Source: Thermoplasmatales archaeon (GTDB taxonomy: Archaea; Thermoplasmatota; E2; DHVEG-1). From it: a stretch of 34,718 nt of DNA. The position numbers and the translations under genes are program-made. The notes beneath the pieces were generated by a model. It did no database searches and had not been told where the DNA came from. It saw nothing but the letters and a program-made list of their open reading frames with translations. Each line of letters begins with the position of its first letter. Positions within the stretch are counted from its first letter, which is position 1. The stretch covers positions 1-34,718 of the forward strand of contig DAOVGR010000079.1 in assembly GCA_030672305.1 (NCBI GenBank), in the 5' to 3' direction. Shown here one piece after another: positions 25,156 through 33,324 of the stretch.

Positions 25156-25362
25156 CTACCTCTTCAAATTATCTGGAAGACCAATCCCTGAAAATTCATA
25201 GTCTCCTCTGCTTATTGAATCTAATACAGCTTCTCTTGCTTTTTCAAACTGAGGGTGGTTTATTTCCAGATTTTGACATTCTTGGCAAATCATTTCAGCG
25301 TTAAACATACTAACTCGATGATCGGGTGTTTTTTCTTTACACCTATCGCAGAAAGAGCTCAT
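25156..25362 (-). CDS. Small phage zinc-ribbon protein
   Basis: A 68-aa protein from ATG at 25362 (MSSFCDRCKEKTPDHRV). The ATG at 25383 would add seven residues, but its ribosome site is too close, and relatives as I remember them begin at the MSxFC position. CxxC pairs at 5-8 and near 25-28 (CQEC) form a zinc ribbon. The rest matches a small family of phage proteins with the pattern HPxxxKAxEAxxxxxxxGxYxFxGIG. Its role is unknown. It overlaps the DUF6899 gene by 20 bases. Confidence 0.8.
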   Translation of the reverse strand: MSSFCDRCKEKTPDHRVSMFNAEMICQECQNLEINHPQFEKAREAVLDSISRGDYEFSGIGLPDNLKR

Positions 25363-25624
25363 GATATAAATCCAGATCGCCATTTTCCTTTATCTTTTGA
25401 TTTTCACAAGGACCAAGCAATCTTCTTTTTATTTCATCAGAAGCATCTACTAATGCTGATGCTGCCTCAGATATATTGGTATATGACTTGCCATGAGCTT
25501 TAATATAATGTAATGCCAGTTGAGTTACACAATAGTTTAAATCCCCTTTATTTGTTGTGTTAGGACCAATTTCATTAAGATATTTATCAAATATTATTCT
25601 GTCAGGTTTTTTTATGTATGGCAT
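25343..25624 (-). CDS. DUF6899-like phage protein
   Basis: A 93-aa protein that starts MPYIKKPDRIIFDKYLNEIG and continues with KGDLNYCVTQLALHYIKAHG and ASALVDASDEIKRRLLGP. This is the layout of a widespread small phage family (DUF6899): the MPYI head, GDLxY motif and a C-terminal helix with E-x-RRR-type residues. Function is unknown in the family. TAAGGAG precedes the ATG. Confidence 0.75.
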   Translation of the reverse strand: MPYIKKPDRIIFDKYLNEIGPNTTNKGDLNYCVTQLALHYIKAHGKSYTNISEAASALVDASDEIKRRLLGPCENQKIKENGDLDLYHELFLR

Positions 25625-25794
25625 TTTTCTTTCTCCTTATTTATTAATCCACAACTTATAGCTTTCTTTCTTTTTCGATTTGATAGAATTTTTGGAATTT
25701 TAGAATTACCCCAATTACAACGGAAATTACTATCATCATCTATTGATAAGTCGTTACACGATGGACACTCTTTTGTTAAAACTTTTCTTCTCAT
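25612..25794 (-). CDS. Small zinc-finger protein, 60 aa
   Basis: The ATG at 25794 (MRRKVLTKECPSCND) follows AAGGAG at 7 bases; an upstream start at 25812 lacks one. Cys pairs CPSC (10-13) and later Cys in FRCNW and ISCGL, plus a final CHT, could bind zinc. Strongly basic middle (SNRKRKKAIS) suggests nucleic-acid binding. No family recognised. Confidence 0.7.
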   Translation of the reverse strand: MRRKVLTKECPSCNDLSIDDDSNFRCNWGNSKIPKILSNRKRKKAISCGLINKEKEKCHT

Positions 25795-25805
25795 TATAGA
25801 TCTCC

Positions 25806-26531
25806 TTAGCAATTATTTACATAACAATCAAAAAGAATTTTACCGAACTGTTTCACTCTAACGTTGAGTTTATTAAAGTCATTTCTATTGGATGTGGTCC
25901 AGTTATTTGTTTTCAGTATAGTACTATGCACCATCGTACCAGTTTCAGCATCAATGAATTCAACTCTAAAATCATAATTTGATTCTCCTTTGATTGTAAG
26001 TCTGGGACCATCATCCATATTAAATACAAAATTCATATTACTTGTGTGAATATTATCAGTCTTATTGGCAATACATTTTATTTCTATATCATGAGAAACT
26101 GCATTTTCTGACAGTACATTTTCGCATATTTTAAAATTAAAATCTTCAACTATCTTTTTTAGAGTTTCTAATGTATAGCCACAAAAGTGATAGTTTCCTG
26201 GATGACTTTGACTACCAAATATACGTTCAAGTGATTTCCATTTATCATCAGAATCATTCCAATCACTAACACAGGTTTGAAAATCAGGGACATATATTTC
26301 AAGATCTCCACCTATCATTAATACCCTGTTTATTTCTTTGAATATTATTGACACATCATCAAAGGAGAAATGTTCCATAACATGGGATATATAAACTTCA
26401 TCAATAGTTTCATCTTTAAAAGGAAGATTTATAATATCAGCATTAAGATCTACTCCGTTTGTGTTATTGAATTTATCTATGTTGATATAATCTTCTTTTA
26501 TATCATTACCGCATCCTAGATTTAGGCGCAT
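25806..26531 (-). CDS. Class I SAM-dependent methyltransferase
   Basis: A 241-aa protein with the SAM-binding motif I LNLGCGND at 3-10, the acidic motif II (YINIDKF), the post-motif strand INLPFKDETIDEVYISHVMEHF, and GGDLEIYVPDF near 95. This fits the small Methyltransf_11-like group common in phage and glycan clusters. The last about 90 residues (from about 150) are an extra beta-rich domain ending in CYVNNC, not typical for the group. Substrate is unknown: DNA, protein or sugar all possible. AAAGGAG precedes the ATG. It does not carry DNA-methylase NPPY or DPPY motifs. Confidence 0.85.
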   Translation of the reverse strand: MRLNLGCGNDIKEDYINIDKFNNTNGVDLNADIINLPFKDETIDEVYISHVMEHFSFDDVSIIFKEINRVLMIGGDLEIYVPDFQTCVSDWNDSDDKWKSLERIFGSQSHPGNYHFCGYTLETLKKIVEDFNFKICENVLSENAVSHDIEIKCIANKTDNIHTSNMNFVFNMDDGPRLTIKGESNYDFRVEFIDAETGTMVHSTILKTNNWTTSNRNDFNKLNVRVKQFGKILFDCYVNNC

Positions 26532-26545
26532 TTTGGTTCTCCTTT

Positions 26546-26881
26546 TTAAGTTTTAACAGCTTCTCTTGCTTTTTCTAATATTTCTAAACTTGTATCTGGA
26601 TCTTCGGTAAGCATAAAAGCATCATCACATTTTGTTTCATCAACTTTCATATCAACAGTCCATCCAATAGATTGAACAACTTTTATAACAATGGCTACAT
26701 CCTCTTCCATACCATCAACCCATTCGTTTAAAGTAAGAACTTTATTTAATAAATCAATTTTATATTTTGCACTAGAAGTCATCCAATAATTATTATTTCC
26801 AATTGCTTTAAGAGCTCTTATAGTCCAATCTTGTTCATATTTTTTTGGTTTGTAATTTGTCTTAAAATCTTGTATTTTCAC
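26546..26881 (-). CDS. Hypothetical 111-aa protein, GTG start
   Basis: The GTG at 26881 (reads MKIQDFKTNYKPKKYEQDW) is chosen because AAGGAG sits 7 bases before it. A longer upstream frame overlaps the methyltransferase gene without a site. The body is alpha/beta (IDLLNKVLTLNEWVDGMEEDVAIVIKVV) and acidic at the end (EDPDTSLEILEKAREAVKT). No family recognised. It lies between two methyltransferase genes. Confidence 0.7.
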   Translation of the reverse strand: MKIQDFKTNYKPKKYEQDWTIRALKAIGNNNYWMTSSAKYKIDLLNKVLTLNEWVDGMEEDVAIVIKVVQSIGWTVDMKVDETKCDDAFMLTEDPDTSLEILEKAREAVKT

Positions 26882-26894
26882 AATTAATCTCCTT

Positions 26895-28397
26895 TTATAT
26901 GAGTAAAATATCTTTAGGAAGTTTGTATTGTTCTCTATTGTCAATTAAATCTTCAAAAGTTAATATTTGTATTTTATCAACGTCTCCAATTCTACCATAT
27001 TCTTTAGCTTCTTTTATAATACCTTTTGTTAAAGTATCCTCAAATGTAATATATACACCAATATCTCCAGTGCCTTTAGAAACTTCTGAACAAAATGCTT
27101 TAAAATGATTTTTTGACGCAGAAGATGTGATTTGAACGATACCTTTCATTGGTTTTTTGTTGTGTATAAATGAAAATCGTCCATCAATAGAACCATCTCC
27201 ACTTTTTTTAATGTTACCCTGAACTTTTTCTAAATACCATTTGGTTGTTATATCTTCTAAAGCATATTTACTATCTTTATCTTTTCCATAAATATTTTTA
27301 TTTACTAATTCTCTTAAATCTTTTGACGATCTTGGAATACCTTCAATGTAATAATTTTCTTTTGCAATCATTTTTAATTTGTCTAATCTTTTATAAGTAA
27401 GTTGAAGGGCTCTGTGGTTTAAATCTACCCCAACAAAATTTCTATTCAGTTTTATAGCAGTAATTATAGTTGTTCCACCACCATTAAAGAAATCTGCTAC
27501 AACATCATTTTTATTTGAACCAGTTAAAATAATTCTCTCCATTAATTTTTCAGGTTTTTCCGTTGGATACTTTATAATTTTTGGAGTTAAAGGAAGAATA
27601 TCTGTCCATATATCTCCTATTGGTATTCCTTTAGAATTTTTTATATAACATTTGTATTCTGGATACTTTGCTGTTGATTTATATCTAATTTCGTCTTTTT
27701 GTGTTAATTCTTTTATTTTCTTTTCGGATGCAAAACTAAGACACGACCAAAAATATTGTCCTTTACCATCATTATCATCAAAATGCTGCCCTTTTTCTAA
27801 AGCTTTTTTGAAGTGATCTTCTGGCCATGGTTGGTATGGTTCATTAAATGTATATACTTTGCTTTTTACATACCATAATATTACATCATGATTATTACCG
27901 AATCTTGTATTACCAGATTTAACTCCACCCGTAGAATATATTCGCTTCCAAATTATTTCATTCTTAAAATTATTAAAACCAAATATTTTATCTAAAACGA
28001 TTTTAATATAATAAGATGTGGTTGGATCACAATGATGATATAATGATGCTGTTGGTTTTAACATTTTATAAATATACCAATATGTAATACCCATTGTAAT
28101 TATATATGATTTTAAAGAATCTGTTGGTAACAATACTTCTAATTTTTTCAAAAATTCATAGAATCTAACATCATTTTCTTTAAAATCTTCTAGTAAGTCA
28201 AAGTATTTTATTGATGACCAAGTATCTCTAAATGCTTCTTCTACAGTATCTGTTTTTGGATTGAATAAAATATTATAATTTCTATTACTATTAAACGGCG
28301 GATCATTATAATTTAAATCTATAAATTCTTTTTTTCCTTCCGAAGTCCATTTTTTTAAAATATCTAAATTATCTCCTAATATTAATTTATTTTCCAT
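26895..28397 (-). CDS. DNA methyltransferase with degenerate nuclease domain
   Basis: A 500-aa beta-class amino-methyltransferase (motif IV before motif I): NDPPFNSNRNYN at 31-42 is the catalytic segment and ADFFNGGGTT at 301-310 the SAM-binding motif. Both are intact, so N6-adenine or N4-cytosine methylation is expected. Residues about 385-480 resemble the restriction-endonuclease-like domain found fused to this methylase group, with GDGSIDGRFSF (400-410) and GDIGVYITFE (444-453). In relatives the strand reads VQVK with the catalytic Lys; here it is VQIT (421-424), so cleavage is probably lost. It may serve self-protection or block host restriction. AAAGGAG precedes the ATG. Confidence 0.92.
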   Translation of the reverse strand: MENKLILGDNLDILKKWTSEGKKEFIDLNYNDPPFNSNRNYNILFNPKTDTVEEAFRDTWSSIKYFDLLEDFKENDVRFYEFLKKLEVLLPTDSLKSYIITMGITYWYIYKMLKPTASLYHHCDPTTSYYIKIVLDKIFGFNNFKNEIIWKRIYSTGGVKSGNTRFGNNHDVILWYVKSKVYTFNEPYQPWPEDHFKKALEKGQHFDDNDGKGQYFWSCLSFASEKKIKELTQKDEIRYKSTAKYPEYKCYIKNSKGIPIGDIWTDILPLTPKIIKYPTEKPEKLMERIILTGSNKNDVVADFFNGGGTTIITAIKLNRNFVGVDLNHRALQLTYKRLDKLKMIAKENYYIEGIPRSSKDLRELVNKNIYGKDKDSKYALEDITTKWYLEKVQGNIKKSGDGSIDGRFSFIHNKKPMKGIVQITSSASKNHFKAFCSEVSKGTGDIGVYITFEDTLTKGIIKEAKEYGRIGDVDKIQILTFEDLIDNREQYKLPKDILLI

Positions 28398-28409
28398 TTT
28401 ATAACTCCT

Positions 28410-28718
28410 TTATATTTTTATAAAATCATGAAACCATTCTCGCCAGTCTCTAGAATATGCAGCTTTTTTAATTTGAGATATTGAAGCGTTTGATTTGATA
28501 TGGTTTTTAACTTTATATACTCCTCTACTTACAATTTCCAAAATTCCTATTATTGCTAAGCTTCGCCTATAAACATCAACTGTATAACCATATTTTGCAC
28601 TTCCTCCTGATGTTGTCTGACTAAAAATTGTTTTCAACATTTGTTGTCTACTCATAGTTTTACCAATCTCAGTTGAGTTTATTAAATTTCTTAATATGTT
28701 CCATTGTGATTTTTTCAT
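28410..28718 (-). CDS. Hypothetical winged-helix-like 102-aa protein
   Basis: Basic protein with a Ser/Gly/Tyr middle (SQTTSGGSAKYGYTVDVYRRS) between helices, and an aromatic basic end (RDWREWFHDFIKI). The order helix, MSRQQMLKTIF helix, then ISRGVYKV wing-like strand suggests a winged helix DNA-binding fold, but this is fold guessing. It overlaps the topoisomerase B gene end by 4 bases and precedes the methyltransferase. AAAGGAAG lies before the ATG. Confidence 0.75.
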   Translation of the reverse strand: MKKSQWNILRNLINSTEIGKTMSRQQMLKTIFSQTTSGGSAKYGYTVDVYRRSLAIIGILEIVSRGVYKVKNHIKSNASISQIKKAAYSRDWREWFHDFIKI

Positions 28719-30499
28719 TTGTTTAATAACTTCCTTTTTTCATCAGCACTTGAAAATATTTTCATAAGAGATTCCATATCATTACTATATGTAACCGGAA
28801 CCAGGTGCCGTGTTTTTTCATCTAATAAACATACCTTTAATTGTTTAGGATTCAATTCTCCCAATCCTTTAAACCTACTGATATTTTTATTATTTTTTCT
28901 AGCTTTTTCTAACTCCTTTTCAGTCCATAAAGGAACAAATGTTTTCTTTTCATTTATTGCAAACAAAGGAGTTTGAGCTATATAGTATTTTCCTTGCTTT
29001 ATAATTTCAGGAAGCAATACAGCTATAACAGTAGTTAATAAACATGCAATATGATTACCATCTGGGTCAGCGTCTGTAGCACATATAATTTTACTATACC
29101 TGAGATTTTTTATATTGAAGTGTGCGTCTATACCAGTTCCTATAGCTCTGATTAACTCTTCAACTTCCTTATTTTTAAGGACATCTTTCTTGGTAGTAAT
29201 ATTGGGAATTGATTTTCCTTTCAATGGAAGGACAGCGTGTATGGTAGGATTTCTGGATTGAACTATTGATCCTCCGGCAGATTCTCCTTCCACAATATAC
29301 AGCTCCCCTTCTCTGGTTGTACAATCCCTTAGTTTAGTAAATTTAGTTGATGCTCGTTTATTTATATTATTTTGTACAAAACCTTTAGAATCAAGTTTCT
29401 TTCTATATGATTGAAATCGTTCTAATAGTATATCAAGAAATTCTGGGTTTTTAGTTACGAATGATTCAAATTCATCTTTTAAAACTTTAATAAGTTTAGT
29501 AAATTCACTCTTTCTATTAATTAATTTTTGTTTAGCTTGTCCTCCAAATTTTGCTTTCTTGAGACTAAGAGATAAATATACTCTTAAACCGACCATACAA
29601 TCTCTCGCTTGAAATGTATAATCGAGTTTTTTAGCCTTTGCTTGAAAAAAGTCTTTTAACATATCAGAAAATGTATTAATATGAATACCTCCACCATCAA
29701 CTGGCAATAGATTTACAGATGATACTATTTTTGGAGCTACACTTCCTTCTGTTTCATATGCCATCATGATTTTAAATTTCTCTGGAGGAGTGTTTGATTC
29801 AAATGTTAAAATTGGTGTTTCTTTATTGGTTAAACAATAGTCTTGAAAAAACTTTTCGGTTGATAGTTTAAATATTTCTTTTTCATTATTAACATTTAAA
29901 ACCAAGATTATATCATCAGGTAGTTCGGCAGCAGCTATTGTAAGTCTTTTTCGTATCTTATCAATGTCTGGAACTAGCGTTTCAAATATTTTTTTACTTG
30001 GTTTAAATTGAACCTTTGTTGAAAATGGTACAGGATCTCTGTAAGAAACAATTTTCTTTTTCTTTAATTTTGCATTAATAAATTCAAATTTAGCATATTG
30101 ACTATTTCTATAAACTTCCACTTGATATTCTGAACTTAATGCATTGACTGCAACAAGACCAACTCCATGGATTCCTGCTGCAATTTCATATGCACTTTTT
30201 CTATCTTGAAATTTTGCTCCAGAAAATAATTTGGATGAAATAGTTATGGGGGTATTATTAGAAATTGGTATACCCCTTCCATTATCAAGCACCGCATAAA
30301 TGTGATTCTTGGTATCAAGATTTACCGCGATTATATTTGCGTTACCTGATAAGACTTCATCCAGTGCATTATCAAGAGCTTCTTCTATCAAATGCACTGG
30401 GGTTTCTGTCGATCCAATATACATCCCTGCGTTGAGTTGAATATGCTCAATTTCTTCTAATACCGTAATATCCTTTGCAGAATAATCTTTTTTGATCAT
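28715..30499 (-). CDS. Type II DNA topoisomerase, B subunit (GyrB/ParE/gp39-like)
   Basis: A 594-aa ATPase subunit. GHKL motifs: EEALDNALDE (catalytic Glu40, Asn44), LDNGRGIP at 71-78, and the glycine-rich lid GIHGVGL near 111. The TOPRIM domain carries EGESAGGS near 403 and DADPDGNHI near 476 for metal-dependent cleavage. GRGIP and PLKGKS loops are standard. Length is close to ParE/GyrB without the extra GyrB insertion and larger than T4 gp39 (516). Works with the A subunit at 23.1-24.4 kb to relax and decatenate replicating phage DNA. Start overlaps the 52-aa membrane gene stop (ATGA). Confidence 0.95.
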   Translation of the reverse strand: MIKKDYSAKDITVLEEIEHIQLNAGMYIGSTETPVHLIEEALDNALDEVLSGNANIIAVNLDTKNHIYAVLDNGRGIPISNNTPITISSKLFSGAKFQDRKSAYEIAAGIHGVGLVAVNALSSEYQVEVYRNSQYAKFEFINAKLKKKKIVSYRDPVPFSTKVQFKPSKKIFETLVPDIDKIRKRLTIAAAELPDDIILVLNVNNEKEIFKLSTEKFFQDYCLTNKETPILTFESNTPPEKFKIMMAYETEGSVAPKIVSSVNLLPVDGGGIHINTFSDMLKDFFQAKAKKLDYTFQARDCMVGLRVYLSLSLKKAKFGGQAKQKLINRKSEFTKLIKVLKDEFESFVTKNPEFLDILLERFQSYRKKLDSKGFVQNNINKRASTKFTKLRDCTTREGELYIVEGESAGGSIVQSRNPTIHAVLPLKGKSIPNITTKKDVLKNKEVEELIRAIGTGIDAHFNIKNLRYSKIICATDADPDGNHIACLLTTVIAVLLPEIIKQGKYYIAQTPLFAINEKKTFVPLWTEKELEKARKNNKNISRFKGLGELNPKQLKVCLLDEKTRHLVPVTYSNDMESLMKIFSSADEKRKLLNK

Positions 30500-30654
30500 A
30501 AATTTCTCCCATCGTCTATTGTATCACAGCTCATAAATGCATGAAATAATAAAACAATAGCAAGAATTAAATAGAATAAACCATTATTAAATGAATGTCC
30601 CCAAGATATAAAAGCTAAAATATATGTTAATAAATTAATCGGTTTTTTCTGCAT
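30496..30654 (-). CDS. Small two-helix membrane protein, 52 aa
   Basis: Reading MQKKPINLLTYILAFISWGH..., it has two hydrophobic stretches (about 7-18 and 25-41) separated by HSFNNG, and a charged tail CDTIDDGRNL. AAGGAGTAAAT sits before the ATG and the stop overlaps the topoisomerase B start (ATGA), both arguing for real translation. Size and two-helix hairpin form are compatible with a holin-like or inner-membrane phage protein, but no family can be assigned. Confidence 0.7.
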   Translation of the reverse strand: MQKKPINLLTYILAFISWGHSFNNGLFYLILAIVLLFHAFMSCDTIDDGRNL

Positions 30655-30663
30655 ATTTACTCC

Positions 30664-31980
30664 TTACATATCAGGAACCTTAACTACAAATCCTGTTTTA
30701 TTTATATTTTCAGATGTACCAGACTTAGCTCCAATAACCCAAATTAATTTTTTTGGTAGATGTTTTCTAGGAATTCTGTTTATATTTTCTGTATAACCAT
30801 CTGTGAATCCTAAACATACATCACATGAAATCTCTCTGGCTCTTTTAAGCCCAGCCCCCAATTCTGTTCCACCTCTACCAACGATTTTGGGATCAATATC
30901 TCTAACCTTCTTTACTTTATATTCTTTATGAATTACTGTATCAATTTCAAGGACAGTGGTTTGGGTATGTCTATCAGTATCTATAATATTTTTAATTCCA
31001 GAAAGAGCTTCTTTAATATCATCTGGTCCCTGACTTCCTGAAGTATCAATCAATACAACAATTTTAAATGAAAAGTCTCTGGTTTTTCCAGGAAAGGGAG
31101 AAATTGCTGGCATATTTTCTTCTTCTCCAAATGCAAAAACATAAGTTCTTTTTCTATTTATTCTTGTAAATGATCTTTTAAATTTAGTCATCTTACTACC
31201 ACGAACCAACTTTCTTATTATTTGATAATATGGAACTTTAGGAGGCATTAATGCACCTTGAATTAAACTTTCAATGTAAGATGGCATTCTTCCTCTATCT
31301 TTATTGAAGGTTTTAACAGACTCTTTAATAATATCCTGTAAATGAGAATCAATTTTTCTAGAAAGAGAACTTAAATCGGAGACACCTTTAATGTTTGACC
31401 ACCCTGAATGATCATCCATTCCACCCTTTCCCGTACTCATTGGAGCTACTCCAAAGCTTTTTCTTCCGTCTCCCTTTCCTTTATTATCTTTATCATGTTT
31501 ATTTTTTCTTTTTAATAATTCTAAATAGTAAGCTTCACTTAATTTCCCATCTTCTAACTTATATTTTATAGGAAATTCAAGAGGCCATGGTTTTCCAGCA
31601 ATTGTTATTGTATCAGGTAATCGAGCTTGTAAATTTACACAACAATCTGCAGCAATATTCCATAATTTCATTTTTCCCATTAATTTGAATGTTCCAAAAT
31701 CATTAGCTACAATTCTTAATAGTCTTGCGCAATGTTTATTTAGTAAATGCATCCCTTCATGTTCAAGAACATATGTTAAGTTAGCATCATCTGTTTTATC
31801 AACTAAATCGGGTTGATATGATAAAGTAACAGTACCATCTGGTTCTGGTCCAACTCCCATTATTGATGGTAAATTATATACAGGTTTTCTCCTAATTCTT
31901 GAAAATAAATAACCCCAGTAATTATATTTTAATACAAATTTTGCAATAAGATTTTTCAATCGTTCGTCTGATGAAATCAT
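30664..31980 (-). CDS. VWA-domain protein with HExxH (DUF2201-like)
   Basis: About 438 aa from the ATG at 31980 (MISSDERLKN), preceded by AAAGGAG; the TTG at 32004 is less likely. The N-terminal half contains HEGMH at 74-78, a zinc-metallopeptidase HExxH. The middle is a low-complexity basic Gly/Lys stretch (NKGKGDGRKSFG). The C-terminal half is a von Willebrand A domain with MIDAS DTSGS near 312 and a later TDG. This layout fits the DUF2201 family of VWA proteins that pair with MoxR AAA+ ATPases. The partner ATPase is encoded just upstream. Together they probably remodel or insert metal into a target, whose identity is unknown. Confidence 0.9.
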   Translation of the reverse strand: MISSDERLKNLIAKFVLKYNYWGYLFSRIRRKPVYNLPSIMGVGPEPDGTVTLSYQPDLVDKTDDANLTYVLEHEGMHLLNKHCARLLRIVANDFGTFKLMGKMKLWNIAADCCVNLQARLPDTITIAGKPWPLEFPIKYKLEDGKLSEAYYLELLKRKNKHDKDNKGKGDGRKSFGVAPMSTGKGGMDDHSGWSNIKGVSDLSSLSRKIDSHLQDIIKESVKTFNKDRGRMPSYIESLIQGALMPPKVPYYQIIRKLVRGSKMTKFKRSFTRINRKRTYVFAFGEEENMPAISPFPGKTRDFSFKIVVLIDTSGSQGPDDIKEALSGIKNIIDTDRHTQTTVLEIDTVIHKEYKVKKVRDIDPKIVGRGGTELGAGLKRAREISCDVCLGFTDGYTENINRIPRKHLPKKLIWVIGAKSGTSENINKTGFVVKVPDM

Positions 31981-32012
31981 TAATATCTCCTTTAAATTGC
32001 CCACCCATTCCC

Positions 32013-32029
32013 GCTTTGAAAATCAAAGC
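32013..32029 (-). promoter_or_regulatory. Short hairpin between MoxR and VWA genes
   Basis: A perfect 7-bp inverted repeat GCTTTGA/TCAAAGC around a 3-base loop lies between the ATPase stop and the VWA ribosome site. No T-run follows in the minus-strand transcript, so it is unlikely to be a terminator; it could adjust message stability. Confidence 0.4.
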
Positions 32030-32041
32030 AACCATTAAAAA

Positions 32042-33271
32042 TTAACTAGTTCGACCAACAGCCACGACTGGTTCGTAAAAATTCTTTCTATATCTTTTGG
32101 ATATTTTCATTAGAGAAATATGTATCTTAGTCATATATTTAAATTCTGCTGATGATCTATCGAATGAATCAACCTGAGAAATGAAAAGAGCAGAGGTATC
32201 AATTGGCATCAGCAGTAAGAAGCTTTCAATATTATCCAAATGTTGTTTATCAAATTCTGGCATTGAAGATGTCATAAAAGTACAAAAACTTACCATGATT
32301 TGACTTAACATAGAATTTTCTCCATCCTTTACAAAAGTTTCAATTGCTTTTTTGACAGAATCATAATTATAGAAAATATCTTTTGGATTAATATCTCTTT
32401 GATCTCTAGCAAAACTTAGAAACATTTTTGCCATATTAGTATTTAAAAGACCAGATGCAATAATTTCAACAGTTTCATAATTATTTGAAACTCCACCATT
32501 CATATCAATTTTAATTAAATGGTCTGATAATTTTTCATAACTGGCTGGATTTGCATATACAGATCCCTGTTTCTGTGACTCAAAATCATATAAATAATCA
32601 GGGTGTGTTTGTATAAATTCTATAACCAGTTTATGATAACCTTGCGAAATTGCATATTGTAAAAAGTCTTTAGCACTTACTTCAGAATATAGATGTAGTT
32701 GCCTTCTAAGACCAGCAGCATCTTCCATTATATCCATTTGATATTCTGAATCATCTGGGTTATCAATTGCTATAACAAACCATCCTTTTGGAAAATGATG
32801 TAAATGAACAGAATACTCGTTCATTGCTTGCCATAACAGTTGCTGTAATGCATGATCTCCTCTTGAGAATTCATCCACTACAAAGATTCCATAACTATCT
32901 TTTTCGACGGGTACAAAATCAGAATATAACATTTTAAATGTAGCGGCACCATCTTTAGTAACTGGAAACGGAATGATAAAATCATCTCTTGACAAAACAG
33001 GAGCTTTTACCATTATCATAGAAAATTCATGAGCTGTTTCTTTAGATAATTCATTTACTAATTGCCCACAAATATCTGTTTTACCAACACCAGCCGGACC
33101 AATTATTCTAAAACATTGTTTATCAACATATCTTTTATTTTCCCACGCATTGAGAGTATCAATAATATCTTTTTTAATTAAATTTTTAATTTTTGTAATT
33201 GATAAAACTGAGATATTCAATCTCTCGTAATATTTTTGTTCTTCGTGTTTCTGTTTTTCACTTGTTGGCAT
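32042..33271 (-). CDS. MoxR-type AAA+ ATPase
   Basis: A 409-aa AAA+ protein with Walker A GPAGVGKT at 58-65, Walker B IFVVDEF at 129-135 followed by SRGDHALQQLLWQAMNE (sensor-type helix of MoxR proteins), and an Asn/Asp sensor 1 (VIAIDNPDD near 158). The C-terminal 200 residues form helical lid and family-specific regions. It overlaps nothing; a 61-base spacer leads to its VWA partner. MoxR-VWA pairs act as chaperones for assembling or activating protein complexes. CAGGAG lies upstream of the ATG. Confidence 0.92.
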   Translation of the reverse strand: MPTSEKQKHEEQKYYERLNISVLSITKIKNLIKKDIIDTLNAWENKRYVDKQCFRIIGPAGVGKTDICGQLVNELSKETAHEFSMIMVKAPVLSRDDFIIPFPVTKDGAATFKMLYSDFVPVEKDSYGIFVVDEFSRGDHALQQLLWQAMNEYSVHLHHFPKGWFVIAIDNPDDSEYQMDIMEDAAGLRRQLHLYSEVSAKDFLQYAISQGYHKLVIEFIQTHPDYLYDFESQKQGSVYANPASYEKLSDHLIKIDMNGGVSNNYETVEIIASGLLNTNMAKMFLSFARDQRDINPKDIFYNYDSVKKAIETFVKDGENSMLSQIMVSFCTFMTSSMPEFDKQHLDNIESFLLLMPIDTSALFISQVDSFDRSSAEFKYMTKIHISLMKISKRYRKNFYEPVVAVGRTS

Positions 33272-33324
33272 ATTATTATTCTCCTGGTAATTAATTAAAA
33301 ATTAAAAGTAACATTCGGTTTTAG

